DNA of 64,000 bases from Bradyrhizobium sp. 186 (GCF_023101685.1 NZ_CP082164.1:4526001-4590000); one strand, 5' to 3'. Positions 42,878 through 52,422 are shown, counted from the first letter of the stretch. Program-made: numbers and translations. Notes: generated from the sequence alone by a model not told the origin.

Positions 42878-43849
42878 ATGCGGCGCTTGATCTGGCTCTC
42901 GGTCGTCGCGGCGATTGCGATCGCCTATCCGCTGCTGTTGTCATCGCCGTTCCAGCAACGCCTCGGCGCGCTGGTGCTGCTCTATGCGATCGCGGCGTCC
43001 GCCTGGAACATCGTCGGCGGTTACGCCGGCCAGGTCTCGGTCGGGCACGTCGTGTTCTTCGGCTGCGGCGCCTATGCTGCGATGGGGTCCTACGCAAAAT
43101 TCGGCCTGTCGCCGCTGTTCGGCATCCCCGGCGGCATCGTGCTGGCGGTAGGCTTGGCCGCGATCATCGGCGTGCCAACGCTGCGGCTATCAGGCCATTA
43201 TTTCAGCATGGCGACGATCGCGGTCGCCGAGACGATGCGGCTGATCGTCACCAACACCGACTGGCTCGGCGCGGCCGTGGGACTCTCCGGTCCGACCGTG
43301 CCGCGCAACATCTTCGATCTCTCGTTCCTGTCGTCGCTGCCGTACTACTATCTCTTCCTCGTCATCCTCGCGATCACGCTGTTGATCACCTGGTGGATGA
43401 CCAACAGTCGGATGGGATTTTACCTGCGTGCGATCAAGGATTCCGAGCGCGCCGCGCGCTCGCTCGGCGCGCCTGCGAGCCGCACAAAACTCTACGCCTT
43501 CATGCTCAGCGCGGCGCTGACCAGCGTTGCCGGCGCGCTCTATGCGATGATGTTCGGGTTCGTCGACCCCGAGTCCGGTCTCGGTATCCTGATCTCCGTG
43601 AAGATCCTGATCATGGCTGCACTGGGCGGCGCAGGGCTGCTGTTCGGGCCGCTGGTGGGTGCTGCGATCCTGGTGCCGCTGGAGGAGATTTCCAACAGCT
43701 GGCTCGGTGGCAGGGGGGCAGGGCTCACCTTCGTGCTCTACGGCGCGATCATCGTGGTGATCGCGCGCTTCCAGCCGGGCGGCCTTCTCAGCCTGTTCAA
43801 GCGGCGCAGCAAGCCGAATACCGACACGGGGGCAGGCCATGCTCCTTGA
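42878..43849 (+). CDS. livM: ABC transporter permease, LivM type
   Basis: The ATG at 42878 is preceded directly by a GTG at 42875, and either may start translation. The protein of 323 aa has about nine membrane helices. YAIAASAWNIVGGYAGQVSV is the LivM signature, and AIKDSERAARSLGAPASRTK is the ATPase-contact loop. The 3' end overlaps livG by 11 bp, consistent with coupled translation. Confidence 0.93.
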   Translation: MRRLIWLSVVAAIAIAYPLLLSSPFQQRLGALVLLYAIAASAWNIVGGYAGQVSVGHVVFFGCGAYAAMGSYAKFGLSPLFGIPGGIVLAVGLAAIIGVPTLRLSGHYFSMATIAVAETMRLIVTNTDWLGAAVGLSGPTVPRNIFDLSFLSSLPYYYLFLVILAITLLITWWMTNSRMGFYLRAIKDSERAARSLGAPASRTKLYAFMLSAALTSVAGALYAMMFGFVDPESGLGILISVKILIMAALGGAGLLFGPLVGAAILVPLEEISNSWLGGRGAGLTFVLYGAIIVVIARFQPGGLLSLFKRRSKPNTDTGAGHAP

Positions 43850-44606
43850 GGCACGCAGGATCACAAAGGCGTTCGGCAGCTTCAAGGCGGTGGACGATGC
43901 CTCGGTGACGCTGGAGCAGGGCGACATTCTCGGCCTGATCGGGCCGAACGGCGCCGGCAAGTCGACCTTTTTCAATTGCCTCACCGGCGACCTCAAGACC
44001 AGCTCGGGCCGCGTGCTGTTCGAGGGCCGCGACATCACCGATCTCACGCCGGAGCTGCGCGCCGGGCTCGGGCTCGCACGAACCTTCCAGGTGCCGCAGA
44101 CGTTCGAAGGCATGACGGTGCTCGAGAACGTCATGATCGGCGCCTTCCTGCGCACCGCGCATCGCAAAGAGGCCGAGACCAAGGCGCGCGCCGTGCTGGA
44201 GCGCGTCGGCATGAGCAGGCTCGCGGATGCGCCGGCGCGCTCGCTCGGCACGCCCGGCCGCAAGCGGCTGGAGATTGCCCGCGCGCTCGCGACCGAACCG
44301 AAGGTGCTGCTGCTTGATGAGGCCATGGCCGGTCTCAACGCGCATGAGGTGAAGCTCGCGATCGACCTCGTGCGCGACATCCACCGCTCCGGCATCACGC
44401 TCGTGATTGTCGAGCACATCATGGAAGTGATCATGTCGCTCGCAAGCCGCGTGATGGTGTTCCACCAGGGCAAGGAGATCGCGCGCGGGTCACCGCGCGA
44501 GGTTACCTCGAACCCGGCCGTGATCGCAGCCTATCTCGGCACCCGCGCCGCCAAGGCGGCCGCCGGCCACACGCCGGTCGAACTGATGGGCGGGCCGGAC
44601 CTATGA
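43839..44606 (+). CDS. livG: ABC transporter ATP-binding protein, LivG type
   Basis: Walker A is GPNGAGKSTFFN, the Q-loop region is GLARTFQVPQTFEGMTVLEN, and Walker B is VLLLDEAMAGLN. The signature motif is SLGTPGRKRLEIARALA, a variant in which the usual LSGG/LSYG is replaced by LGTPG. The H-loop is VIVEHIMEVI. The length of 255 aa is normal. It starts inside the livM end and overlaps livF by four bases. Confidence 0.93.
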   Translation: MLLEARRITKAFGSFKAVDDASVTLEQGDILGLIGPNGAGKSTFFNCLTGDLKTSSGRVLFEGRDITDLTPELRAGLGLARTFQVPQTFEGMTVLENVMIGAFLRTAHRKEAETKARAVLERVGMSRLADAPARSLGTPGRKRLEIARALATEPKVLLLDEAMAGLNAHEVKLAIDLVRDIHRSGITLVIVEHIMEVIMSLASRVMVFHQGKEIARGSPREVTSNPAVIAAYLGTRAAKAAAGHTPVELMGGPDL

Positions 44607-45322
44607 GCGGGCCGTTGCTCAGGATCGCGCATCTCGAGGTGCGCTACGGCGACCTCATCGGTGTCTCCGACGTGTCGCTGGAGGTGCCCGAAGGCGGTGT
44701 CGTTGCGCTGCTCGGCTCCAACGGCGGCGGCAAGACCACGACGCTGAACGCGATCGCAGGGCTCATCCCGGTGCATTCAGGCACCATCAGCTTTCGCGGC
44801 GAGGAGATCGCCGGCCAGAAGGCGTTTGCGATCGTGCGCAAGGGGCTGGCGCTGTCGCCGGAAGGCTGGCGTCTGTTCGTGCAGCAGAGTGTCGAAAACA
44901 ACCTCATGCTCGGCGCAACGCCGCTGCACGACAAGTCGCGCCAGGCCACGTTGCTCGAACGCGTCTACGAGTTCTTTCCGCGGTTGAAGGAGCGCCGCAA
45001 CCAGCGCGCGGGCACCATGTCCGGCGGCGAGCGGCAGATGCTCGCGGTCGGCCGCGCGCTGATGAGCGACCCGAAACTCCTGATGCTCGACGAGCCGTCA
45101 CTTGGCCTGGCGCCTGCGGTGGTCGAGTCCATGTACGAAACTTTCGGCCGCCTGCATCGCGAGGGGCTGACCATCCTGCTCGCCGAGCAGTCGATCGAGC
45201 TCGCGCTGGAAGTCTCGGATTTCGCTACCGTGCTCCAGGTCGGCAAGAGCGTGCTGTCGGGCACGGCCGCGGCCCTGGCCGAGGATCCGCAGGTGCAGAA
45301 GGCCTATCTCGGGGTCGGGTGA
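44603..45322 (+). CDS. livF: ABC transporter ATP-binding protein, LivF type
   Basis: Walker A is GSNGGGKTTTLN, the signature is MSGGERQMLAVGRALM, Walker B is LLMLDEPSLGLAP and the H-loop LLAEQSIELAL. The 239-residue length is normal and the protein ends QKAYLGVG. The last 29 bp of the gene, stop codon included, are repeated exactly at 47250-47278 beyond the DUF262 gene. livF itself is intact. Confidence 0.93.
   Translation: MSGPLLRIAHLEVRYGDLIGVSDVSLEVPEGGVVALLGSNGGGKTTTLNAIAGLIPVHSGTISFRGEEIAGQKAFAIVRKGLALSPEGWRLFVQQSVENNLMLGATPLHDKSRQATLLERVYEFFPRLKERRNQRAGTMSGGERQMLAVGRALMSDPKLLMLDEPSLGLAPAVVESMYETFGRLHREGLTILLAEQSIELALEVSDFATVLQVGKSVLSGTAAALAEDPQVQKAYLGVG
45294..45322 (+). repeat. 29-bp direct repeat, left copy (3' end of livF)
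   Basis: The sequence from TGCAGAAGGCC to GTCGGGTGA matches 47250-47278 perfectly. The copy includes the livF stop codon. The bases next to both copies differ. Confidence 0.9.
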
Positions 45323-47278
45323 TTGATCGATACATGCAACCGATCGCGCCGCTGCCAAAAGCGGGGGATCATCGGTTGCAAACCGCATTGACAGTGTTGA
45401 CGGTATGCGTCCTGGTCTGGTTGTATCATCCGCATCTACTCTACTATACGTATTTTGCATTAACGAGATTATCGGTATGACAGACGCCCTTTCAGAAGCA
45501 CCCGCCTATGGCATTGCGCGCCTTCTACAGGAAGGAAGGTTTATTGTTCCGTCTCATCAGCGCGACTTTGCTTGGGGCGATGATGACGTGAAGCAGTTGT
45601 TTGACGATGTGATCGATTCTCTCGGAAAGAAGAACGATTCATATTTTCTAGGACTCTTGGTTTTTCTGTACAGCGGCAGTTCCTACACCATACTCGACGG
45701 TCAGCAACGGCTTGCTACAACGGTAGTAATCTTTGCGGCAATTCGAGATTGGCTAAGGCAATATCCGCAGTACGCTCAAGATGCGACAAAGATTCAGGAT
45801 TGGTACATTGGTGGTAGCGAGCTTGGACAGAGCGAGCCTACTCCTAAACTTGTTCTCAATCAGACCAACAATCAGTACTTCGTAGACTTCGTTGTGAAGG
45901 GATCTGCGATTGATGATGTGGTTGCTGCCCACAGAAAGCTGAAGAGGAATGACCCAAATCGCCTTCTCTTGGAAGCAGTGATCTATGCGCATGATCGGGT
46001 CAAGGGGATGGCCCAATCCATCGCTGATCCGTCAAAGACGGCGAAGCATTTCTTTGATTTTGTGACTTACTTTCGCGACAACATTCGGACGGTTCGGCTG
46101 ATTGCTAAAGATGAAAACGCTGCCTACACCCTGTTTGAGACGCTAAATGATCGTGGCGTGGACCTTTCGCCCCTCGATCTCGTGAAGAATTTTCTGTTTA
46201 AGCAGGCCGCAGGTAAGTCAGCCGAAACTCTGAGAGACATGCAGGCGCGTTGGGTCCAAATGATTGCAACCCTGGCGAATGTCAAAGCTACGAGCTTCCT
46301 TAAGGCATATTGGACCTCCCGGCACGGCCGTATACGTGCCAGCTCATTGTTTGATACTTTCAGAACGAAGTATTCGGATGCCGATAAGGCTATCGCACTC
46401 TCCATCGATCTATTGGCTGCCTCGGAGCAATATGCAGCGCTAGATTCGCCGACGGATGCCACTTGGGCTCCATATTCGAAAGAGGCGCGTGCGGGAATCG
46501 TTTCGCTTAAGCTGATCGGAAGCCAGCAGGCACATCCAGTGATCTTGTCAGGGCTGAAGAGATTTTCTGTTTCCGAGATGCAGAAACTGCTCTGGCTGCT
46601 TGAAGTCGTCATTGTCAGGTTTCTTCTCATTACAGGAGGAAACACTGGTCGCTTCGAATCTGCCTGCGCCAAGCTCGCTCAAACTATCTATGACGGGCAG
46701 GTGAAAACTGCCTCTGCGGCCTTCGCGGAGCTAAAAGATGTCTATCCATCGGATACGGATTTCGAAGCCGCTTTTGCACTCAAAAGCGAAAGAACTAATC
46801 AGAAAGCACAGTATTTTTTGAAAGCTCTTGAACAGGAAGAGCAGCGGATTGCGAAAGGAAAGATGGCAGGCGAATTTGAGCCGGCCGTTCTCACTGTGGA
46901 ACATATTCTGCCTAGAAAGCCGGGCGTGGATTGGAAGAATATTCTGACGGCCGATCCCGAAATCGTCGAGGACTGCGTTACCAGGTTGGGCAATTTGTGT
47001 TTGCTAACAAAGATCAATGAGAAGCTGGGCAACAAAGGATTCTCTACGAAAAAGCTCACATTTGCGAAGAGCGAACTTCTAACAACAAAGGGGCTGGCGA
47101 CGGCAACGACGTGGAACCGCAAAGCTATCGAAAAGAGACAACAACACTTAGCAACTCGAGCGCGGATTATTTGGCGATACGCATGCGACCAGCGAAATCC
47201 CGGATGTCTAATCTTCCGAAACCGACTGAGCTTGCCCGGAATGCGAAACTGCAGAAGGCCTATCTCGGGGTCGGGTGA
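45323..47278 (+). mobile_element. Inserted DUF262 cassette between duplicated livF ends
   Basis: A 1.96-kb segment holding one gene lies between two perfect 29-bp copies of the livF terminus. It is clearly more AT-rich than the liv operon on its left and the efflux region on its right. No recombinase or transposase gene and no terminal inverted repeat are visible. Insertion with target-terminus duplication, as with 3'-end integrating elements, is the simplest reading. Confidence 0.6.
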
Positions 47279-47456
47279 CCGATCTCGCCTGAAGCAGCAG
47301 CAACAGGCAACCAGCGAGCCGCGTCTCCATCTCCTTTGCCCGGATCGACAGCGGGCCGGGATCGTTGAGGATCGCATTCACCAGTGTGCCCAGCACGACA
47401 ATGACCAGAGGCTCGACGGCGAGGCCGTTGGCAACGCGCAGATGGCGCGGCAGTAG
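45477..47456 (+). CDS. DUF262/DUF1524 protein (GmrSD-like type IV restriction family)
   Basis: The start is the ATG at 45477 (MTDALSEAPAYGIARLL). The N-terminal DUF262 domain has VPSHQRDFAWGDDDVKQLFD and YTILDGQQRLATTVVIF, whose DGQQR motif is part of the nucleotide-binding site. The C-terminal DUF1524 region has LTVEHILPRKPG, an HNH-type His-x-x-Pro motif, and RLGNLCLLTKINEKLGNKGF. GmrSD-type proteins restrict glucosylated phage DNA; other DUF262 proteins also defend against phage. Family proteins normally end near IIWRYA (about residue 570); here the frame runs on through the duplicated livF end and beyond for about 85 unrelated residues, so the native stop was probably lost at the junction. 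Confidence 0.85.
   Translation: MTDALSEAPAYGIARLLQEGRFIVPSHQRDFAWGDDDVKQLFDDVIDSLGKKNDSYFLGLLVFLYSGSSYTILDGQQRLATTVVIFAAIRDWLRQYPQYAQDATKIQDWYIGGSELGQSEPTPKLVLNQTNNQYFVDFVVKGSAIDDVVAAHRKLKRNDPNRLLLEAVIYAHDRVKGMAQSIADPSKTAKHFFDFVTYFRDNIRTVRLIAKDENAAYTLFETLNDRGVDLSPLDLVKNFLFKQAAGKSAETLRDMQARWVQMIATLANVKATSFLKAYWTSRHGRIRASSLFDTFRTKYSDADKAIALSIDLLAASEQYAALDSPTDATWAPYSKEARAGIVSLKLIGSQQAHPVILSGLKRFSVSEMQKLLWLLEVVIVRFLLITGGNTGRFESACAKLAQTIYDGQVKTASAAFAELKDVYPSDTDFEAAFALKSERTNQKAQYFLKALEQEEQRIAKGKMAGEFEPAVLTVEHILPRKPGVDWKNILTADPEIVEDCVTRLGNLCLLTKINEKLGNKGFSTKKLTFAKSELLTTKGLATATTWNRKAIEKRQQHLATRARIIWRYACDQRNPGCLIFRNRLSLPGMRNCRRPISGSGDRSRLKQQQQATSEPRLHLLCPDRQRAGIVEDRIHQCAQHDNDQRLDGEAVGNAQMARQ
47250..47278 (+). 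repeat. 29-bp direct repeat, right copy
   Basis: Perfect copy of 45294-45322. In a second frame it still encodes QKAYLGVG and a stop, the livF C-terminus. Confidence 0.9.
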
Positions 47457-47468
47457 GAGAGGAGAAGC
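47279..47468 (-). pseudogene. Possible C-terminal fragment of a TetR-type regulator
   Basis: The minus strand, in the same frame as and directly after the stop of the IalB gene, reads LLLPRHLRVANGLAVEPLVI, then GTLVNAILNDPGPLSIRAKE and RLAGCLLLLLQ. This resembles the C-terminal helices of TetR/AcrR regulators. There is no DNA-binding domain or start, and the frame runs into the 29-bp repeat. It is probably debris at the junction of the DUF262 insertion. Confidence 0.3.
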
Positions 47469-47471
47469 CTG

Positions 47472-48044
47472 CTACTTGATCTTGTCGTAGGCCGCCGCGA
47501 AATCGTTGAGCGGCATCGGGATCGCGATCGTCTCCTTGGCCATGTTCTGGAAGGAGACCTTCAGCTGCTTGCCCGATTTCAGGCTTGCGAGCAGGTCGGG
47601 CGCGATCGGCGTCGAGGCGTAGCAACCGCGATTTTCGCAGGTCTGGATCTGGAGATCGACCGCCTTGCCCTCGTCGATCTGGAGCTTTGCGCCGACCGGC
47701 AGATTGAGGCCAAGCGGCAATTGCAGCAGCGCCACCGGCGTGCGGGTGTCGGTCGGGATGCGGATGTTGATCAGGACGATAGTCTGGCCGGTCTTGGTCA
47801 GGACCGCGTTCTGCTCGATCGCGCATTCGAGCGGCGCGTCGCGGCTCGGGCTGGAGCAGCGCGCGATCCACCCGGGCTGCTGCGCCGGGGCACCGTCAGC
47901 TTGCTGCTGGGTGGCAGCAGGCGCCGGCTGTGCCGCCGCGGCCGGCGGAGCCGCGTTCTTCTTGGCGCCCTGCTGGGCATGCGCGGCGCCTGTCGACAAC
48001 AGGACAGCGGCAGCGAGGGCGACAAGTCTGGATTGCATGGGCAT
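47472..48044 (-). CDS. ialB: IalB-family periplasmic protein
   Basis: The start is placed at the ATG at 48044 (MPMQSRLVALAAAVLLSTGA), with another ATG two codons later. A signal peptide ends AAHAQQ. An Ala/Pro/Gln-rich linker (about 25-58) precedes the IalB domain: GWIARCSSPSRDAPLECAIE, VLINIRIPTD, LPLGLNLPVGAKLQIDEG and CENRGCYAS, where conserved cysteines probably form disulfides. IalB was named for Bartonella invasion; in free-living alphaproteobacteria its role is unclear. It lies 62 bp downstream of the RND transporter gene on the same strand. Confidence 0.85.
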   Translation of the reverse strand: MPMQSRLVALAAAVLLSTGAAHAQQGAKKNAAPPAAAAQPAPAATQQQADGAPAQQPGWIARCSSPSRDAPLECAIEQNAVLTKTGQTIVLINIRIPTDTRTPVALLQLPLGLNLPVGAKLQIDEGKAVDLQIQTCENRGCYASTPIAPDLLASLKSGKQLKVSFQNMAKETIAIPMPLNDFAAAYDKIK

Positions 48045-48106
48045 GGCGTACCGCGTTGGCGTGAACCGAGGCCTCGCTGTACCGTCGCGGGCCGCGTGGT
48101 GCAAGC

Positions 48107-51100
48107 TTACTCGGCGGCTTCCTTGACGGTGCCGTGCTCGACCGCCTCGTCGCCATCGCCGTCACCCGAACGGCCCCATCCCGAGAACCAGTTGTTGAGC
48201 TCGTCGAGATAGAGATAGACGACCGGGGTGGTGAACAGCGTCAGCGCCTGGCTGACGATCAGGCCGCCGACCATGGCGTAGCCGAGTGGCTGGCGGATCT
48301 CGGCGCCGGTGCCGTGGCCGAGCATCAGCGGCACGCCGCCGAGCAGGGCCGCCATCGTCGTCATCATGATCGGACGGAAGCGCAGGAGCGCGGCCTGACG
48401 GATCGATTCCGCCGGCGTCTTGTGCTCGTCGCGCTCGGCAGCGATGGCGAAGTCGACCATCATGATGCCGTTCTTCTTCACGATGCCGATCAGCAGGATG
48501 ACGCCGATCAGCGCGATCAGGCTGAACTCGAAGCCGGCCGCCATCAGGATCGCGAGCGCGCCGACGCCGGCCGAGGGCAGGGTCGACAGAATCGTGATCG
48601 GATGGATGTAGCTCTCGTAGAGGATGCCGAGGATCAAATAGACCACGACCAGCGCCGCGAGGATCAGGAGCGGCACCGTGCCGAGCGACTGCTGGAACGC
48701 CTGTGCAGTGCCCTGGAAGCTTGAATTGAGCGTCGGCGGCGCGCCGAGATCCGCCATCGCCTTCTGCACGGCCTCGGTGGCCTGGCCGAGCGCGATGCCC
48801 TGGGCGAGGTTGAAGCTGATCGTGATCGCCGGGAACTGGCCTTGGTGGCTGATCGAGAGCGGGCGGACCGGATCGGTGGTCCAGGTCGCAAACGTCGACA
48901 GCGGCACCTGGTCGCCGGTCAGCGGCGATTTCAGATAGAGCTTGTTCAGGCTTTCGAGACTGCCCTGCATCTCCGGCAGGATCTCGAGGATCACCTTGTA
49001 GGTGTTGAGCTGGGTGAAATACTGCGTGACCTGGCGCTGTCCGAAGGCGTCATACAGCGTGTCGTCGATCAGCTGCGGCTGGATGCCGTAGCGCGCTGCG
49101 GTATCGCGGTTGATCTTGAGCTGAACCGTGGTGCCTTGCGTCTGCTGATCGGTTGCGACGTCGCGCAGCTCCGGCAGCGTCGCCATCTTGGCGAGGATCT
49201 TGGGCGCCCAGTCGTTGAGCTCGCCGAGATCGGCGTCCTGCAAGGTGAATTCATATTGCGTACGCGTCGGCCGGCCGCCGAGCCGGACGTCCTGGGCCGC
49301 CTGCATATAGAGGCGGGCGCCGGCAACCTTCTCGAGCTTGGGACGCAGCCGCGCGATGATCTGCTGCGCGGACGCATCGCGCTCGTTGCGCGCCTTCAGC
49401 GTGATGAACATGTTGCCGTTGTTGCCGGCCCGGCCGCTGCCGCCGATGTTCATCGCGATGGATGCGATGTCGGGATCGTCCATCACGATCTTGCCGAGCT
49501 CGACCTGGCGGCGCTGCATCTCCGCGAACGAGATGTCCTGGGAGGCTTCCGAGGTCGCGGTGATCAGGCCGACGTCCTGCTGCGGGAAGAAGCCCTTCGG
49601 GATCAGGACGAACAAATAGACCGACAGGGCAAGGGTCGCGAAGAAGATCGCGAGCGTCGTCCGCCGCCAGTTCAGGGCATGGTCGAGCCCCCATTCGTAG
49701 CCGCGTAGCATCGCATCGAAGCCGCGCTCGCTCCACTGGTAGAACCGGCCGTGGTTCACCTCGCCATGGGCGCGCAGGAAGCGCGAGGCCATCATCGGCG
49801 TCAGCGTCAGCGACACGAACATCGAGACGAAGATCGTCATCGCCAGCACGACGGCAAATTCGCGGAACAGGCGTCCGATGATGCCGCCCATCAGCAGCAG
49901 CGGGATCAGCACCGCGACCAGCGAGATACTGATCGACACGATGGTGAAGCCGATTTCCTTCGAGCCCCTGAAGGCCGCGGCCATCGGCGCCTCGCCTTCC
50001 TCAATGTAGCGGGTGATGTTCTCGAGCATCACGATGGCGTCGTCGACGACAAATCCGACTGCGATGGTGAGTGCCATCAGCGACAGATTATCGAGCGAAT
50101 AGCCAAACACCCACATCAGGGCGCAGGCGCCAAGCAGCGCCAGCGGAACCGTTATGGCGGGAATGACCGTTGCCCAGAAGCTGCGCAGGAAGATGAAGAT
50201 CACCATGACCACGAGGGCGATGGTCAGCAGCAGCGTGAACTGGACGTCTTCGACGGCGGCGCGGATGGTGGTGGTGCGGTCGCTGATCACCTCGATCTTG
50301 ATCGCGGGCGGGATAGCCGCGACAAGGCGAGGCAAGGTCGCCTTGATCCTGTCGACGGTCTCGATGACGTTGGCGCCCGGCTGCTTGAACACGACGAGGA
50401 ACACGCCGCGCTTGCCGTTGGCCCAGGCCGCCTGCTTGGCGTCTTCGGGGCCGCTGACCGCCTGGCCGATGTCGCGGATCCGCAGCGGGCCGCCGTTGCG
50501 GTAGGCGATGACGACGTCGTTCCAGTCCTTGGACTGGGTGAGCTGGTCGTTGGCGTAGATCGTGTAGGCGCGCTTCGGGCCGTCGATATTGCCCTTGGGG
50601 CTGTCAACCGTGGTGATCGCGATCTGGCTGCGCACGTCCTCGAGCGACAGGCCCTTGGCGACAAGTTTCGCCGGGTCGATCTGAATGCGGATGGAGGGTT
50701 TCTGCTGGCCGCCGATGAAGACCTGCGCCACGCCGGAAAGCTGGCTGATCTGCTGGGCGAGCTGGGCGTCGACCGCGTCGCTGACGCTGGTCAGCGGCAG
50801 TGTCTCGGAGGTCGCCGACAACAGCAGGATCGGGGCGTCGGCCGGGTTGACCTTGCGGTAGGTCGGCGGCGAGGGCAGGTTCTTCGGCAATTGGCCGCTG
50901 GCGGCGTTGATGGCGCCCTGCACGTCATTGGCGGCGCCGTCGATGCTGCGGTTGAGGTCGAACTGGATGGTGATCGACGCGGTGCCCAGATAGCTCGTCG
51001 AGGTCATCTGGGCGATGCCGGGGATCTGGGCGAACTGGCGCTCCAGCGGCTGCGCCACGGACGAGGCCATCGTCTCGGGGCTGCCGCCCGGTAGGTTGGC

Positions 51101-51253
51101 GGTGATCTGGATGGTCGGGAAATCCACCTGCGGCAGCGGCGCGACCGGCAGCAGGGGATAGGCGACGAGACCGACAAAGAGAATGCCGGCCATCAGCAGC
51201 GAGGTGCCGATGGGATAACGGATGAAGGGTGCCGAAATCCCGCCCGCGTTCAT
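48107..51253 (-). CDS. RND efflux transporter, HAE-1/AcrB-MdtC type
   Basis: This is an inner-membrane proton-driven multidrug pump subunit of 1048 aa, the normal length. It opens with ISAPFIRYPIGTSLLMAGIL. The proton-relay aspartates lie in VGFVVDDAIVMLENI. FFPQQDVGLITATSEASQDI and GRPTRTQYEFTLQDADLGEL are porter-domain blocks, and GIVKKNGIMMVDFAIAAERD is the second-half TM region. Two repeats of six membrane helices are evident. It overlaps the adaptor gene by four bases. No outer-membrane channel gene lies nearby, so a TolC-like partner would be encoded elsewhere. Confidence 0.93.
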   Translation of the reverse strand: MNAGGISAPFIRYPIGTSLLMAGILFVGLVAYPLLPVAPLPQVDFPTIQITANLPGGSPETMASSVAQPLERQFAQIPGIAQMTSTSYLGTASITIQFDLNRSIDGAANDVQGAINAASGQLPKNLPSPPTYRKVNPADAPILLLSATSETLPLTSVSDAVDAQLAQQISQLSGVAQVFIGGQQKPSIRIQIDPAKLVAKGLSLEDVRSQIAITTVDSPKGNIDGPKRAYTIYANDQLTQSKDWNDVVIAYRNGGPLRIRDIGQAVSGPEDAKQAAWANGKRGVFLVVFKQPGANVIETVDRIKATLPRLVAAIPPAIKIEVISDRTTTIRAAVEDVQFTLLLTIALVVMVIFIFLRSFWATVIPAITVPLALLGACALMWVFGYSLDNLSLMALTIAVGFVVDDAIVMLENITRYIEEGEAPMAAAFRGSKEIGFTIVSISISLVAVLIPLLLMGGIIGRLFREFAVVLAMTIFVSMFVSLTLTPMMASRFLRAHGEVNHGRFYQWSERGFDAMLRGYEWGLDHALNWRRTTLAIFFATLALSVYLFVLIPKGFFPQQDVGLITATSEASQDISFAEMQRRQVELGKIVMDDPDIASIAMNIGGSGRAGNNGNMFITLKARNERDASAQQIIARLRPKLEKVAGARLYMQAAQDVRLGGRPTRTQYEFTLQDADLGELNDWAPKILAKMATLPELRDVATDQQTQGTTVQLKINRDTAARYGIQPQLIDDTLYDAFGQRQVTQYFTQLNTYKVILEILPEMQGSLESLNKLYLKSPLTGDQVPLSTFATWTTDPVRPLSISHQGQFPAITISFNLAQGIALGQATEAVQKAMADLGAPPTLNSSFQGTAQAFQQSLGTVPLLILAALVVVYLILGILYESYIHPITILSTLPSAGVGALAILMAAGFEFSLIALIGVILLIGIVKKNGIMMVDFAIAAERDEHKTPAESIRQAALLRFRPIMMTTMAALLGGVPLMLGHGTGAEIRQPLGYAMVGGLIVSQALTLFTTPVVYLYLDELNNWFSGWGRSGDGDGDEAVEHGTVKEAAE

Positions 51254-52422
51254 TCCTGTCGTACCTTGTTCTGGCTTGGATCCGAACTCGCGACGGCCGT
51301 AGAGACGAGGCTTCCGGGCTGGACCTTGAATTGGCCGCCGGTGATCACTTGCTGCCCCGGCGTGAGCCCTTCGTCGACGACCGAACGCCCGTCGATGCCG
51401 TAGCTCACCTTGATCTTGTGGACCTCGGCCTTGTTGTCCTGATTGACGGTATAGGCGTAGAGGCCGTTGGTCGAATGCTGGACCGCATCATCCGGAACAA
51501 CGGTCGCGTCCTTCAGCGTCCGCACCAGAAGGCGTGTCGAAACCGACTGGCCCGGCCACAACGCGTGGTCCTTGTTGTCGAACACCGCCTTGAGGCGAAT
51601 AGTCCCGCTGGTCGTGTCGACCTGGTTGTTGATGACGGCGAGTTTGCCCTCGGCCAGAGTCTTCTTGCCGTCGGTCGTGAACGCAATCACCTTGAGCGCG
51701 CCGGCCTTCTGGCCCTCGGTGATGTAGGGAAGCTGATCCTCCGGCGCGGTGAAGATCACCGAGATCGGCTCGACCTGCGAGATCGTGACGATACCGGTCT
51801 GAGTTGAGGCGTTGACGATGTTGCCGATGTCGACCTGGCGCAGGCCCGCCACGCCCGTGAACGGCGCCTTGACCTGAGTGTAGTCGAGCTGGGTCTGGGC
51901 GTTGGAGATCGAGGCTTCGTCGGCGGCGATCTGTGCGGTGAGCTGGGCGACGGTGGAGCGCTGGGTGTCGGTCTGCTGCCGCGTCGCGAATTCGCCGAGC
52001 TTGGTGTAGCGCTGAAGGTCGAGATTGGCGTTGGCGAGGTTGGCCTCGTCCTGCTGTTTCTTGGCCTTGGCCTGGTCGAGGACGGCCCGGAACGGGCGCG
52101 GATCGATCTCGACCAGCAGATCGCCCTGGTTGACCATCTGGCCTTCGGTGAAGGCGATCTTGTCGATCTGGCCGTCGACCCGGGTCCGGACTTGTACCGT
52201 GTTAAAACCCTGAACCGTACCGAGCCCGGTCAAATAGACCGGGAAGTCGGCCTTCTGGACCGGCGCGACGCTGACGGGGACGGCGGGCGGGCGCGGCGGA
52301 CCCTTCTGTGCGGTCTGGGTCTTTCCGGCGTCGGGACCTGCGAATTTCTGCCAACCATAGTAACCCGCGGAGGCCACGGCCGCGATGATCAGAATCCAGA
52401 GGATCGGCCGTGTTTTTTTCAT
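51250..52422 (-). CDS. RND efflux periplasmic adaptor (membrane fusion protein)
   Basis: The start is the ATG at 52422 (MKKTRPILWILIIAAVASAG); the longer frame to 52506 lacks support and would cover the promoter. An N-terminal membrane anchor is followed by the lipoyl halves (TVQVRTRVDGQIDKIAFTEG and LDYTQVKAPFTGVAGLRQVD) around a coiled-coil hairpin (AKAKKQQDEANLANANLDLQ), then beta-barrel and membrane-proximal domains. This is MdtA/AcrA architecture; 390 aa is normal. It is first in the two-gene operon with the pump, and a good sigma-70 promoter lies 70 bp upstream. Confidence 0.93.
   Translation of the reverse strand: MKKTRPILWILIIAAVASAGYYGWQKFAGPDAGKTQTAQKGPPRPPAVPVSVAPVQKADFPVYLTGLGTVQGFNTVQVRTRVDGQIDKIAFTEGQMVNQGDLLVEIDPRPFRAVLDQAKAKKQQDEANLANANLDLQRYTKLGEFATRQQTDTQRSTVAQLTAQIAADEASISNAQTQLDYTQVKAPFTGVAGLRQVDIGNIVNASTQTGIVTISQVEPISVIFTAPEDQLPYITEGQKAGALKVIAFTTDGKKTLAEGKLAVINNQVDTTSGTIRLKAVFDNKDHALWPGQSVSTRLLVRTLKDATVVPDDAVQHSTNGLYAYTVNQDNKAEVHKIKVSYGIDGRSVVDEGLTPGQQVITGGQFKVQPGSLVSTAVASSDPSQNKVRQE

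Noticed and set aside
49751..51094. Long plus-strand frame of 447 codons opposite the RND pump gene
   Set aside because: Antisense shadow of the pump gene, very rich in His, Arg, Gln and Asp with no motif.
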